Below, one piece after another: positions 26,502 through 35,838 of a stretch of 64,000 nucleotides of DNA (positions are counted from its first letter, which is position 1; the number at the start of each line of letters is the position of its first letter). The notes beneath the pieces are model-generated. The model worked only from the letters and a program-made list of their open reading frames with translations, ran no database searches and had not been told where the DNA came from. A program made the position numbers and the translations under genes. Source of the stretch: a virus; the IMG/VR virus record IMGVR_UViG_3300036770_001978, positions 1 through 64,000 of that record; one strand, 5' to 3'.

Positions 26502-27281
26502 GTGCCGCTCTATCTCAACAACGGGGTGCTGCTCGTGAGGGGCGGCGGACTGGCGGCCGATGCCGCCTGCTGCTGCGAGCCTCCTTGCGAATATCGCTAC
26601 ATCTGTGCCGAAACCGTGTACTCGACATATCAGGGCTCGATCAACTCCGAGACTGGCCCAAACGGAGAGGACAACAGCCTGCGAGACACCATTCCCGCCC
26701 AGCCTGCTGGCGTGATTCGCGTGACCGGCCGAAAGAAAGTGGGCGGCGAGTGGTTTGGCTGGTCGGGGTGCCCAAACGCCGCCGACGGCGTGGAGCAGGA
26801 GCGTGGCAGTTTGCCGCCAGCCGCATGCTGCCCGCAGCCCGACGAAAACTGGGACGAAACCACAATGTGGACGATTCGTCAGCAGTACCATCGACTGCGT
26901 GTGGTGGACAGTTGCGACGAGTGCGTGTCTTCGCTGTCATACACATGCGACGGCAACTGCCTAGTGGGCGTGCAGGCGACGGGGTGCGTCAACTTCTCTG
27001 CGTACACGCCACCGCAGTCCACGCAAATGCAGGCGTGCGCTGACGCTCTTGGGGTTGACCTTTGCGCCCCGCCGCCGCCAGCGTGCGAATCCTCTTGCTA
27101 CTGGGTCAACTACCAGACGTATCCCTCGCAACTCCCGGCTGAGGGCGGTTGGTATCTGTACGCCAGTTATTGCACGGGCGACTGCGGGTGCTCCGACCCG
27201 TCCGCTGCGTGCGGCGCGGCACCGCCCGAATCTGAATACGGAGAGTGTGTATCCCCGTGCAACCAAAACCCCTTCCCATGA
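26502..27281 (+). CDS. cysteine-rich putative virion protein
   Basis: A 259-residue protein starting GTG at 26502. It is exceptionally Cys-rich: CCCEPPCEYRYICAE near the N-terminus, then pairs such as ACCP, DSCDECV, TCDGNCL, ESSCYW and CTGDCGCSD. Such spacing suggests many disulphides or zinc sites, so probably an exposed tail or adhesion protein. It shares no motif with known phage proteins that I can name. Confidence 0.65.
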   Translation: MPLYLNNGVLLVRGGGLAADAACCCEPPCEYRYICAETVYSTYQGSINSETGPNGEDNSLRDTIPAQPAGVIRVTGRKKVGGEWFGWSGCPNAADGVEQERGSLPPAACCPQPDENWDETTMWTIRQQYHRLRVVDSCDECVSSLSYTCDGNCLVGVQATGCVNFSAYTPPQSTQMQACADALGVDLCAPPPPACESSCYWVNYQTYPSQLPAEGGWYLYASYCTGDCGCSDPSAACGAAPPESEYGECVSPCNQNPFP

Positions 27282-27685
27282 TTACTGGGCCACGATCTCT
27301 TTTTGAGGCCAGATGCCGCGAGCGTGGCTACACGCTGGAGCAGGTGCGGGAGTGCATTGTCAGCGAGGATCGCGACACCATCTTGGTAGACGAACTCCAC
27401 CCTGCATACCCGAGAGCCGCCCTCCCGCCTCCGGGCGGTCCCGGCACCGAACTCAAGAAACTCCTCCGGCTGGTCGGCATCACCGCCACCCCGACCTGCC
27501 CGTGCAACGCCCACGCCGTCCAGATGGACATCTGGGGGGCGGACGAGTGCCAGCAGCGGTTGGACGAGATCGTGGGCTGGCTGCGGGAGGAGGCGGGCCG
27601 CAGGCACCTGCCGTTCTCGGAAACCATCGCCCGACAGGTGGTACTCCTAGCCATCCGCCGGGCCAGAAAGACCGCCGCTCACTAG
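27278..27685 (+). CDS. conserved phage domain protein (GTELKKLL...CxC type)
   Basis: A 135-residue protein overlapping the previous stop. The block GTELKKLLRLVGI followed by CPCNAHAVQMDIWGADECQQ and EIVGWLREEA is a recurrent phage domain with a conserved Cys-x-Cys and later Cys, perhaps metal-binding. Function unknown. A C-terminal basic helix (ARQVVLLAIRRARK) follows. Confidence 0.7.
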   Translation: MITGPRSLFEARCRERGYTLEQVRECIVSEDRDTILVDELHPAYPRAALPPPGGPGTELKKLLRLVGITATPTCPCNAHAVQMDIWGADECQQRLDEIVGWLREEAGRRHLPFSETIARQVVLLAIRRARKTAAH

Positions 27686-27697
27686 CCAATCTGCGGA

Positions 27698-27720
27698 CAT
27701 AAATCCGTAGAGAGGCTACG
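27698..27720 (+). promoter_or_regulatory. CATAAATCC motif with start-proximal hairpin
   Basis: CATAAATCC at 27698-27706 is followed by hairpin CGTAG/CTACG (27706-27720) whose loop AGAGG is the ribosome-binding site for ATG 27722. Same arrangement as at 8637, pointing to a shared control element at the start of a gene block. Confidence 0.45.
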
Positions 27721-27721
27721 C

Positions 27722-28354
27722 ATGGCGGCATTACGGCTCCCGGATTTGCTCACGCGCTACAGCGCCCCCAGCACGTCCTCGCAGTCCAGTTCCAGCGAGT
27801 CCTACGACTACAGCGGGCTGGACGACCTGACCAAGAAGCAGGACGCCATCGGGGCACTGCGGGACGCCAAGTTTGAGGCCAACTTCAGGGGCGACCCCAG
27901 TGCCGTCACGGCGGGCAACAAGGTCCGCGAACTCGTCAAGGCGGTTCGCTCCCACCTGCCGACCGCGACGGAGCGGGATCCAGGCCCGTCGCTGGCGCCA
28001 CTCGTGCGGGTGAACTCCCGCAACAGCAGCAGCAGCAGCAGTTTTGGTGGCGGTGGCTGGGAGGGCCAGCCTGAGCCGCAGGGCCGCAACGCGGGCGGGC
28101 AGCAAGGTCCGCCGCAACTCGCCCCGCTGCCGGGCGATCAAAAGCCCCCAGCCGCAAGGCCCGCAGGCCCGCGACCACCTGCCGTCAAGCCGCCCATGAA
28201 AGACGCTCGCCTTCCTGGCTGGGCCGAAGCGGCGATGCAACGGAGGCTTGAAGAACTGAACGCTGGCATCCACAGCGAGGCCGAGTTTGATGTCAGCGAT
28301 GCCCCGCTTGTTCCGGACGGGGCTGATCGTCGTTTTCGCTTCCCAATGGCGTAA
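27722..28354 (+). CDS. low-complexity virion-region protein
   Basis: A 210-residue protein. Ser-rich N-terminus, one helical segment (DDLTKKQDAIGALRDAKFE), then Ser, Gly, Pro and Gln low-complexity stretches, and a C-terminal segment with WAEAAMQRRLEELNAG. No family recognised. It opens a run of small Gln/Ala-rich proteins leading to the giant genes. Confidence 0.6.
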   Translation: MAALRLPDLLTRYSAPSTSSQSSSSESYDYSGLDDLTKKQDAIGALRDAKFEANFRGDPSAVTAGNKVRELVKAVRSHLPTATERDPGPSLAPLVRVNSRNSSSSSSFGGGGWEGQPEPQGRNAGGQQGPPQLAPLPGDQKPPAARPAGPRPPAVKPPMKDARLPGWAEAAMQRRLEELNAGIHSEAEFDVSDAPLVPDGADRRFRFPMA

Positions 28355-28362
28355 GGAGTCTC

Positions 28363-28695
28363 GTGATGTACGCAGGGTCGGCTTACGGATTCAACTCGGG
28401 CGGATCCTCGCGTCAAGAGGCGTACAACTACAACCCCGTGACCGAGCAGTTGGCTCGGAACCAGCAGATGCAGGCGTACCAGCAGTCGCCTGACTATCAG
28501 CGTGAGATGTACGAGCGCGGCCTCCAGCAGCAGGAGCAGCAGCGCCGCATGTACGACTCGCAGACGGCCCGGCAGTCGCAAGAGCGCAAGTACGGCGTCC
28601 TCGACGGCCTGATGAAGAAGATGGGGCAGGGCGACGGGGCTGGCATGCCGTCGTGGGGCTTCAGCGTCGGCAAGGGCGGCACCACGAGGTACTAA
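28363..28695 (+). CDS. Gln-rich small virion-region protein
   Basis: About 110 residues; GTG 28363 and ATG 28366 are both possible starts. The core (LARNQQMQAYQQSPDYQREM ... QQQEQQRRMYDSQ) is a charged Gln-rich helix, ending in a Gly-rich tail. Composition resembles internal core or ejection accessory proteins. No homologue recognised. Confidence 0.55.
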   Translation: MMYAGSAYGFNSGGSSRQEAYNYNPVTEQLARNQQMQAYQQSPDYQREMYERGLQQQEQQRRMYDSQTARQSQERKYGVLDGLMKKMGQGDGAGMPSWGFSVGKGGTTRY

Positions 28696-28698
28696 GCC

Positions 28699-29061
28699 GT
28701 GAACGCCATCGGATTCAATCCCGGCTCCAGGCTGCTGTCTGGTCTGTCTCGCAAGGCGAGTCCGCTTGCGAAAGGACAGGCCATGCAGGCGGCGTCCGCC
28801 CTGAACATGGATCGGGAGCAGAAGAACCAGGACTTCGCCCTCAAACAGATGCAGGACGAGAGCCAGCAGCGTCAGGCAGCGGCCCGCAATTCCGCCCAGC
28901 AGGCCGCGAACGCCTCGCAGGAGCGGATGGCTGCTGGGTCCGCCCAAAACCGCTCCGTCGTGTTCGACATGGGCATGGGCTTTGACTACGCCGCCATGCA
29001 AAAGCGGCGGAATCTAAATCTCCAGCAGGCACTCCTCAATGGCATGGCGAGGGACTTCTGA
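28699..29061 (+). CDS. Ala/Gln-rich small virion-region protein
   Basis: A 120-residue GTG-started protein, mostly helix (LNMDREQKNQDFALKQMQDE, RQAAARNSAQQAANASQ). It resembles its neighbours in composition and may have arisen with them by duplication or form a common internal core. Its stop shares a base with the next ATG. Confidence 0.55.
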   Translation: MNAIGFNPGSRLLSGLSRKASPLAKGQAMQAASALNMDREQKNQDFALKQMQDESQQRQAAARNSAQQAANASQERMAAGSAQNRSVVFDMGMGFDYAAMQKRRNLNLQQALLNGMARDF

Positions 29062-29594
29062 TGGCCGTTGGCCTCGATCCATCTCTGCCCAAGAGCAGCC
29101 CGCCTGCGTTGCGGCAGAAGCCGCAGGCGCCCATGCGGGCGAACGCTCCGCAGTACCCCATGCGGCCTCCGGCGATTGCTGACTCGGCCGTGCAGGCTGC
29201 GGTCAACAACCAGATGGCCGCAGGCTACGGCGCTCGCGAGTCCGCGCTGGCGGGCCAAGACCGTCGCGGCGTCTCTCGCGGCAAGGGTCAGCAGTACGCC
29301 GCCCAGATGGCACAGGACGCGGCGGATGCCCAAGCCAGTGCGGGTGCCGTGCAGACGGAGATGGCGGCAGCGAACGCCAATGCCGTCGCTCGCCAGACCG
29401 CCGACAGCATGCAGGCCAACGAGCGACTCGCCAATGCGGGGCTGCTTGAGGGTCTTCGCAACACGAAAGCGATGGAGCAACAGCAACGACGCGGATGGCA
29501 ACAGGACTTGTACGAGGCTATCCGCAGGGGGCAGTTCGGTTTAGACCAGCAGCAACTCGACTACACGCCGCTACTTGGAAGGCTTTTTGAATGA
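29061..29594 (+). CDS. Ala/Gln-rich virion-region protein
   Basis: A 177-residue protein with a Pro-rich N-terminus (SSPPALRQKPQAPMRANAPQ), then a long amphipathic Ala/Gln helix (ADAQASAGAVQTEMAAANAN) and a C-terminal segment DLYEAIRRGQFGLDQQQLDY. Probable internal virion component by position; no recognised domain. Confidence 0.55.
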   Translation: MAVGLDPSLPKSSPPALRQKPQAPMRANAPQYPMRPPAIADSAVQAAVNNQMAAGYGARESALAGQDRRGVSRGKGQQYAAQMAQDAADAQASAGAVQTEMAAANANAVARQTADSMQANERLANAGLLEGLRNTKAMEQQQRRGWQQDLYEAIRRGQFGLDQQQLDYTPLLGRLFE

Positions 29595-29881
29595 AGGAGC
29601 AAGGCATGGACGCCGCTGAACTCGATCTGGAAGACCTGCCGCCGAAGGCACTTCGCAAACTCATCAAGAGCATGCTGGCGAAGGCCGGGAAGAATCCGGA
29701 AGGCAAGGACGCCGAGAAGTCGGACGAGGAGCGTGAGGCACTCACTGATCTTCACGAGCAGACCAATGGCAAGCCCGCACCGATCCCGGTGACGAAGGAC
29801 GACCTGCCTCCGGAACTCTTGCAGGACGACGAGGACGAGGAGTCGGACGACGAGAAGCCCTCCAAGAAGAAGGGCAAGTAA
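29591..29881 (+). CDS. small acidic protein
   Basis: A 96-residue acidic protein ending in a Lys-rich tail (DDEDEESDDEKPSKKKGK). It overlaps the preceding stop by 4 bases and its own stop overlaps the start of the giant gene. Possibly a chaperone or assembly partner for the next protein; no known family. Confidence 0.6.
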   Translation: MKEQGMDAAELDLEDLPPKALRKLIKSMLAKAGKNPEGKDAEKSDEEREALTDLHEQTNGKPAPIPVTKDDLPPELLQDDEDEESDDEKPSKKKGK

Positions 29882-32800
29882 TGGCGTCTCCATCGGCACT
29901 GCGGCTGCGTCAACTCCAGCAGGCGGCGAAGGATGCCGCTGCCCGTGCTGCCATGCAGGAGGCTGCGCTGGTCGGTCGTCGGCAGCGGAGTCTCCCGAAG
30001 CCCCGCGCCGTGCCGGTGGAAGGCGCTCCGATGTACCTGGAGCCGTCTGCTGGCGAGGTGCCGCGTGGCCCGGTGGGCGTTGGCACGACTGACACCCCGC
30101 CACTGCCTGCCGATGACGTGCTGCGGTTCAGCGAGATCGACCCGGAAGACGTGCCGGGCATGTACGAACTGCTGCGAAAGTTGGGCAACGAAGGCCCGAA
30201 CGCCCTGCTGCCGGAGGAAGTGCTGGCCCTGACGCGAGCCGGTGCCGACCTCGACCTCGTAATGGCTGGGCCGATCCCGCAGTCACAGGTGCAGGCGATT
30301 CTCCGCAAGGTCGCCAATCAAGGCATCGACTCGCTGACTCCGGAGGAGATCGCTGGCCTGCGCCGGACTACGGGTACTCCGGAGTTCACTGGCCCATCCA
30401 CCGCCCCGTCTCAGGAGGTCGCTCCGGCGGTGTCGGGTCGCCGCCCGTTTGCGCAGCAGGGCGCTGGCGGGCCGCTCGTGGGCGAAGACGGCAGCGTTGT
30501 GGTGCCACTGGAAGAAAACACCGACCTGTTCAAGTATCCAGACGGCACCGTCGTAGACGTTGAAGGCAACGTCATCGGGTCTGCTCCTGGCGACCTGACG
30601 GACGTTTCTTCGATGGCGGACGACCTGGAGAACTCTGCCACGCCAATCGACACCGACGCCACCGATCCGTCTAACAACCTCACGCCGAACTTCGTCCGCC
30701 AAGACAAGGTGGACAGTCTTGCCGAGCGCATTCGTCAGGCGACCGCTCGTGCGAACGACGAGCCGATTGCTGGCCTTGCTCGACTCCAGAAGGAAGTGAC
30801 CTCCCTCAGCCCGGCCGAACTGGAGGCTTTGCGTTCGCACCCGATGCTGGCGGAGGGCATTGAGTCCGTTGCCGCCAAGCGGAACCCAGAGGCCCGACAG
30901 GCCGCGATTGCCAACGCGCAGGCTCGCCTCGACTCGCTTGCTCAGATGGCTGAAGTGCGTGCTTCCGACCGGGCTGCTGGGCAGTTGCGTGCCGCTGCCG
31001 CCGCTCGCGACACGGCGGCTGCACCGCGACCGGCAGCGGAAAGCGTCATTCCGGAAGGCGACTGGAACGCACTGACATCTGCCTTCAATGCCCTGCCTGC
31101 CGAACGCAAGGCTGCTGTGCTGTCGCGCATGCCGCAGGCACGCTCGCTGGACGGCCTGCTGGACACAAGCACCGGCGAGCCGACGTTCACGCCAAACGCA
31201 CAGGCACAGTTGTCGCGTGGCATCAACGAGATGGACGATGCCCTGATTCGCCTCGACGCCGCTATGCGCTCCGGCGACGAGGCGGCGATCACGGCGGCTC
31301 GCGACACCGTGATGGACATTCAGACGCGGCCCATGCCGGAAGATGAGCGCACGGCGATGCTGGATGCCGCCAAGCAGGCGTTCTTGCAGCGACAGCAAAC
31401 CGCTGCCGCGCTTCGCAACGCCATCATCGGGACCGACCCCTTGTCTCTCATGCCTGCCCCGCGACCGGGCATCGCTCCTGGATCACGCACGCCTGTCGTG
31501 GCTACCGGCGAGGTCGAGCGGGCCGACATGCCGTCAGCGCTGGACGAAGCGGTGGCGGTCGCCAGAGATCGCGAGGAGATGCTCGGCAAGCGCGTTGCGG
31601 GCGGTGGGCTGACGGAGGCACAGCGGAAACTGATCTTTGAGGGCAAGACTACGCCGCTGGCATTCAAGGGCGACGACACTGCGAATCCTCTTGAGGTGCG
31701 GCCGGTCCGCGAGCGACTGCCCGACACCGATGACGAGAATGCGATTCGGGCCGCACAGGAGGCGGATGCGAATCTCAAGGCCGCTCTTGATGAAATGCAG
31801 AAGGCCGAAGGCGCTCCAGCACTCGCCCGCGCCCAAAAGAAGGTGGAGGAGGCGCAGCGTGCAATCGACAAGGCATACCCGCCGCGACTCGTGCATCAAG
31901 CCACTGGCCGCGTGAGGAGCGTGCCACGCGGCATGACTTCTGCCGACGTGCCGAAGGGGTGGGTGATGGAGCGTGGGCGTGCTGCACGTCCCGACAGCAG
32001 CCTCGCCCGAGAGAGCATTCAGTCGGTGCGTGATAATTTCATCCTCACGGTCGTCGGTGGACGCCCGAAGGTTGAGTCGAACATCGACCGGGCCAGCGTC
32101 GATCTGTCGCCCAGTGAGCGCGCAGTCATGAACGACGACATGCGCCGCAGTCTCGGGGAGTCCTTCGCAACCGATGATGTTATCCCGGAGTCTCCGGATG
32201 ACGACATCGTGCCGCTTGGCAAGCAGGGCAAGCGTGGCCGCATGGGAAGCACGCAGCAGCAGAGCCGCGTGCAGGGCGCATTGCGTGGCCTGTACGGCAC
32301 CCACAATCCTCTGGGACTTGCCACGCCCGGCGAAGGCCCGGAGTTGGGTCCGTTCCCGGTGTTCCGCACTGCCGAAGAAGCCGCCGACGATTTGCTGGCT
32401 GGGCAGACTGTCTTCAAGCCCGGCACGGCGTCGTACGACTACGCCCGCGAGAAACTCGCCAACGCTATCAACGACTACTACGGACCCAACAGCCTGAACA
32501 CCTCCAGTCGCTCCGCCACCGGCCAGCAACTTGCGCAGGAGCAGAATGTTGATATGCCCTCTAAGTTCAAGGGCGACCGTAAAGGCACCCGCCAGGAACC
32601 GTCTCAGGTACCTGTCGTGCAGAACACATGGCCGGAAGGGAGCATGCGGCAGTTGGCAGCGAGCGGCCCTGGACCCGCCAGAACCAACACGGCGGGTGCC
32701 GCACCGACACCAGAGCGCGACCCGTACGTGTCGGCCGCAGACTCCCCCGACCTTTCCAAGTTTCCGTCGCGCAAACGCAGCCCGTCCGTGACCTCCGCCG

Positions 32801-33771
32801 ACCTGGAGGCCGAGCGTTTCCCTGACGAAGATGGCAAGCCGATTCGCGGCAACAAGCCGTCTGGTCGCCGCAAGCCCGCCACCGCCGAAGACGCCAAACT
32901 GGACGCCTCCGACACGGAAATCGCGGACGTGCAGGGCGACCCCTCGCCTGCCTCTCTGGGTAATCGCGACGAAATCCTGAAGGCGATTGAACAAGAAGGG
33001 CAAGAGGTCTTCGACCAGACCTACCGGGACTTGATCGACAGTGGCGATGGCGAAGACGAGGCTAGAGCCCGCGCCACCAAAGCCAGCAACACGTACATGG
33101 AGGAGCAAAGGCAGGTCCGCATCAAGCCCGTGACGGGCGATCCGGCCCCCGCCGATGCGGCACCGGCAAAGCCTGCCGGGCGTGGTCGTGGCGGGCGGTC
33201 GAAGCCCAAGCCGCAGCCTGCTGCCGCCGACAGCACCGCTACAGCGCAGCCTGCCGACGCCAGCAAGCCGACGCCCCAGCCTGCGTCTGCCAGTGACCCA
33301 ATCGACCCCGTGCGAGGCGACGGCTCCCGGCCCGTCACGCTGGCCGACGAAGACCAGATGGATCTCCCGGCGGCAGCGGACGATGGCCCGAAGACCGAGC
33401 CGTCCGCAGACGGTACGTCTCAGCAGCCTGCTGCACCGGCCAAGAAACAGGGGTGGAGCCGAACGGCCAAGATCGCAGCCGGAACGACGGCGGTCGTCGG
33501 CGGTGGTCTTGGCATTTTGGCTCGGATCAACAGCGGTGGCGGCAGCGGCACCATCGACATCCCCATTCCTCCGGGTGGTGGTGGCGGAGGTGGCGGTCCT
33601 GGCAGCGGAGACTTCTACCCGATTCCTGTGAATACCGATGGTGCGTCCCTAATGGACGGCACGCTTTCCCAAGAAGCGGCCATCCAGCGGGCGCTCGACC
33701 GGATTCGGGGCGCTCGGGCCAGTGGGCCGCAGACCTACCAGACCTTGCAGAACTACACGATTGGAAGGTGA
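29881..33771 (+). CDS. giant internal virion protein
   Basis: A 1296-residue protein, Ala/Pro/Asp-rich, with alternating helical blocks (residues 90-170 have paired EELLRKLG/EEVLALTRAG-type helices) and long disordered segments (1030-1180). Near residue 1200 a basic stretch is followed by a hydrophobic helix (IAAGTTAVVGGGLGILARI) and then a poly-Gly/Pro segment, which could be a membrane-inserting element used on DNA entry. No enzyme motif recognised. Size and place after the tail genes fit an ejectosome component. Confidence 0.65.
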   Translation: MASPSALRLRQLQQAAKDAAARAAMQEAALVGRRQRSLPKPRAVPVEGAPMYLEPSAGEVPRGPVGVGTTDTPPLPADDVLRFSEIDPEDVPGMYELLRKLGNEGPNALLPEEVLALTRAGADLDLVMAGPIPQSQVQAILRKVANQGIDSLTPEEIAGLRRTTGTPEFTGPSTAPSQEVAPAVSGRRPFAQQGAGGPLVGEDGSVVVPLEENTDLFKYPDGTVVDVEGNVIGSAPGDLTDVSSMADDLENSATPIDTDATDPSNNLTPNFVRQDKVDSLAERIRQATARANDEPIAGLARLQKEVTSLSPAELEALRSHPMLAEGIESVAAKRNPEARQAAIANAQARLDSLAQMAEVRASDRAAGQLRAAAAARDTAAAPRPAAESVIPEGDWNALTSAFNALPAERKAAVLSRMPQARSLDGLLDTSTGEPTFTPNAQAQLSRGINEMDDALIRLDAAMRSGDEAAITAARDTVMDIQTRPMPEDERTAMLDAAKQAFLQRQQTAAALRNAIIGTDPLSLMPAPRPGIAPGSRTPVVATGEVERADMPSALDEAVAVARDREEMLGKRVAGGGLTEAQRKLIFEGKTTPLAFKGDDTANPLEVRPVRERLPDTDDENAIRAAQEADANLKAALDEMQKAEGAPALARAQKKVEEAQRAIDKAYPPRLVHQATGRVRSVPRGMTSADVPKGWVMERGRAARPDSSLARESIQSVRDNFILTVVGGRPKVESNIDRASVDLSPSERAVMNDDMRRSLGESFATDDVIPESPDDDIVPLGKQGKRGRMGSTQQQSRVQGALRGLYGTHNPLGLATPGEGPELGPFPVFRTAEEAADDLLAGQTVFKPGTASYDYAREKLANAINDYYGPNSLNTSSRSATGQQLAQEQNVDMPSKFKGDRKGTRQEPSQVPVVQNTWPEGSMRQLAASGPGPARTNTAGAAPTPERDPYVSAADSPDLSKFPSRKRSPSVTSADLEAERFPDEDGKPIRGNKPSGRRKPATAEDAKLDASDTEIADVQGDPSPASLGNRDEILKAIEQEGQEVFDQTYRDLIDSGDGEDEARARATKASNTYMEEQRQVRIKPVTGDPAPADAAPAKPAGRGRGGRSKPKPQPAAADSTATAQPADASKPTPQPASASDPIDPVRGDGSRPVTLADEDQMDLPAAADDGPKTEPSADGTSQQPAAPAKKQGWSRTAKIAAGTTAVVGGGLGILARINSGGGSGTIDIPIPPGGGGGGGGPGSGDFYPIPVNTDGASLMDGTLSQEAAIQRALDRIRGARASGPQTYQTLQNYTIGR

Positions 33772-33774
33772 GTG

Positions 33775-35832
33775 ATGGCGAACGAGACGCCCCAGATTGA
33801 CGAAGCCCAGTTCGCTGACATGTTCAAGCGGCAGTATCTTGCGCGTGAGGCTCGCCGCACGGAGGAGCGTGCGTCTCGGGTGCGTGAACTGCAAGCGGCC
33901 CAGCGCCAGTTGGCGGCAGAGCGTGCCGCGCGAAAGCGGCAGGCCGACGACCCGTTGCTGATGCCGGAAGATGGCAGTGCGCCGCCGCAGGAGACGCTCG
34001 TTCTCCCGAACCCGACGCCCTATTCCAAGCCGTCGTCGAGGCCGTCTCCTGCCGCACGGGCTGCTCGTGTGGAGACGAGCCCTGTGGCGAGCGACAACTG
34101 GGGGCACTCCGCCGCAGCATCCGACGCCCGCGCTGCTGTTGCCGCCACGACCGATCCGACGAACCCACTGGGCCTGCCGCCTGCGGATGTCTTGAGCATG
34201 GACATTCCTGCGCCCACGCCCAAGACCGGGCTGGACGCCATGCCGACGCCGCCTGCCTACAGCAAGGCTCCGGTTCACAGTGGCCGCAGTCCCGTTCCTG
34301 GCTGGAATCTGCCTCCCGAGTCCGGAACGCTTCCTGGCGAAGAACAGGTCACGTCTATGGACGTGTTCAGGCGTCTCTCTGCGAGAGAGCAGGGGGCCAT
34401 CCGCCAGCAGTACGAGCGAGGATCGCACGCTGACGCAGAGAGTTTTGAGGACTATCTGGGATTCAAGTACGGCGACCTTCCGCCCACCAAGCGGGAGGCT
34501 GCGATGCGGGCGGAGTATGGTTCGCCGTCCGACCTCAGCCCGCTTGCCCAGCAGCGTCGGGCAGCAGGCAAGCCCTTGCCGGAGGGACTCAAGCCCGGCG
34601 TGTACACGCCTGAGCAGATGCGCGGCATGTCTCGCGACATTTACGCTCCGGAGGTGCCGCAGACGTATCACGGCGGCACGTTCACGTACAACGTGGACGG
34701 CTCGATGTCGTCTCGTGCGGCTGAAGACTTCCGCCTCAAGGACGCCGAGAAGGCAGCGGCCTACGCTGGCGAGGGGAGTTTTGCACACAACCGTGCGCTC
34801 GGCAAGGCGTACGGCATCGACGTGTCGCAGTACGACGGCACCAAGCCGGAAGATCAGGCGTTGCTCGCCGCTGACGTGGCCCGCGAGAAGGAGCGGCACG
34901 ACCGGCTGGCGAACAAGTACGACACGGTTCGCACGCCGATGGGCGGCACTCGCTATGCCGCCAATCCCGAGAAGATGGCAAAGGCCCGCCTCGACAATGA
35001 GGCGCAGATGAGCCCGCAGCGCAAGCAGGAGTTCGCCCGCACGATCTTGCAGCGGTACGGCCGCATGCTGTCCGATCAGGACCGTGCCAACATCTCCACC
35101 TACATCCAGACTCCGGATGGCTTCACCCGCCTCCGCGAACTGAACGAGATGAAGCGGATGGAGTTGGCGGACAAGGGTGCGCAGTCCTGGCGTGACCGGC
35201 AGGCCAACTTCCGCATGACGACAGACCTGCGGAACCCCAACCTCGCTCCCGGCATGGCCGTCCGGTCGCTGATCGAGGCGGTGCGGGCGGGCGATCCCGT
35301 CATGCTCGCCACTATCAATGACATCGCCGGGAACCCGCGTGGTGCCCAGCGGGCGATGGACTTGGCGATGGGCGAACGTGCCGGTGCGGCTGCGTTGGCA
35401 CAGGCCGAGATGGCTGCACGCAATGGCGGGGCGCAGGCGGATCCGACTCTTGGCGCTCAGTGGGATAGGGAAATGCAGGACGCGCTTGGCGGCGATCCCG
35501 CCGGGCGACACGACCGGGTTCGCAATCTCGTCGCCCGCAACCCTGCAAACGCTGGCATGGAACCCGCCATGATCGAGGCACAGACGCAGGAGATCATCGC
35601 CGCGCACGAGTATCGGACCGTTGGCCCTACTAGCCCAGTCCTGCAAGGTCATCTGCAACGCTTGCGTTCCAACAAGGCTGCGTTCATTCGCTTTGTCGTG
35701 GATCGCATGCTGCTTTCTCCGGAACAGGCCGAGAAGATGTACATGGGCGGGCGGGTAGACGTTGCGACAGCGCTCGGGGAACTGGGGCCGCAGGCGTGGA
35801 CTGGGGCGCCATCACCAACTCCGGCACGGTGA
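33775..35832 (+). CDS. large internal virion protein
   Basis: About 685 residues; ATG 33775, or GTG one codon earlier. An N-terminal charged helix (MFKRQYLAREARRTEERASR) is followed by disorder and a mainly helical C-terminal half (FARTILQRYGRMLSDQDRAN, TRLRELNEMKRMELADKG). I see no lysozyme or transglycosylase motif. Inferred from position to be packaged with the two other giant proteins. Confidence 0.6.
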   Translation: MANETPQIDEAQFADMFKRQYLAREARRTEERASRVRELQAAQRQLAAERAARKRQADDPLLMPEDGSAPPQETLVLPNPTPYSKPSSRPSPAARAARVETSPVASDNWGHSAAASDARAAVAATTDPTNPLGLPPADVLSMDIPAPTPKTGLDAMPTPPAYSKAPVHSGRSPVPGWNLPPESGTLPGEEQVTSMDVFRRLSAREQGAIRQQYERGSHADAESFEDYLGFKYGDLPPTKREAAMRAEYGSPSDLSPLAQQRRAAGKPLPEGLKPGVYTPEQMRGMSRDIYAPEVPQTYHGGTFTYNVDGSMSSRAAEDFRLKDAEKAAAYAGEGSFAHNRALGKAYGIDVSQYDGTKPEDQALLAADVAREKERHDRLANKYDTVRTPMGGTRYAANPEKMAKARLDNEAQMSPQRKQEFARTILQRYGRMLSDQDRANISTYIQTPDGFTRLRELNEMKRMELADKGAQSWRDRQANFRMTTDLRNPNLAPGMAVRSLIEAVRAGDPVMLATINDIAGNPRGAQRAMDLAMGERAGAAALAQAEMAARNGGAQADPTLGAQWDREMQDALGGDPAGRHDRVRNLVARNPANAGMEPAMIEAQTQEIIAAHEYRTVGPTSPVLQGHLQRLRSNKAAFIRFVVDRMLLSPEQAEKMYMGGRVDVATALGELGPQAWTGAPSPTPAR

Positions 35833-35838
35833 CGCACA

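Noticed and set aside
33649-35658. Long minus-strand frame (669 codons) antisense to a virion gene
   Set aside because: High-G+C codon bias opens opposite-strand frames; composition is Arg/Val/His-rich with no motif, while the plus strand is a continuous operon.
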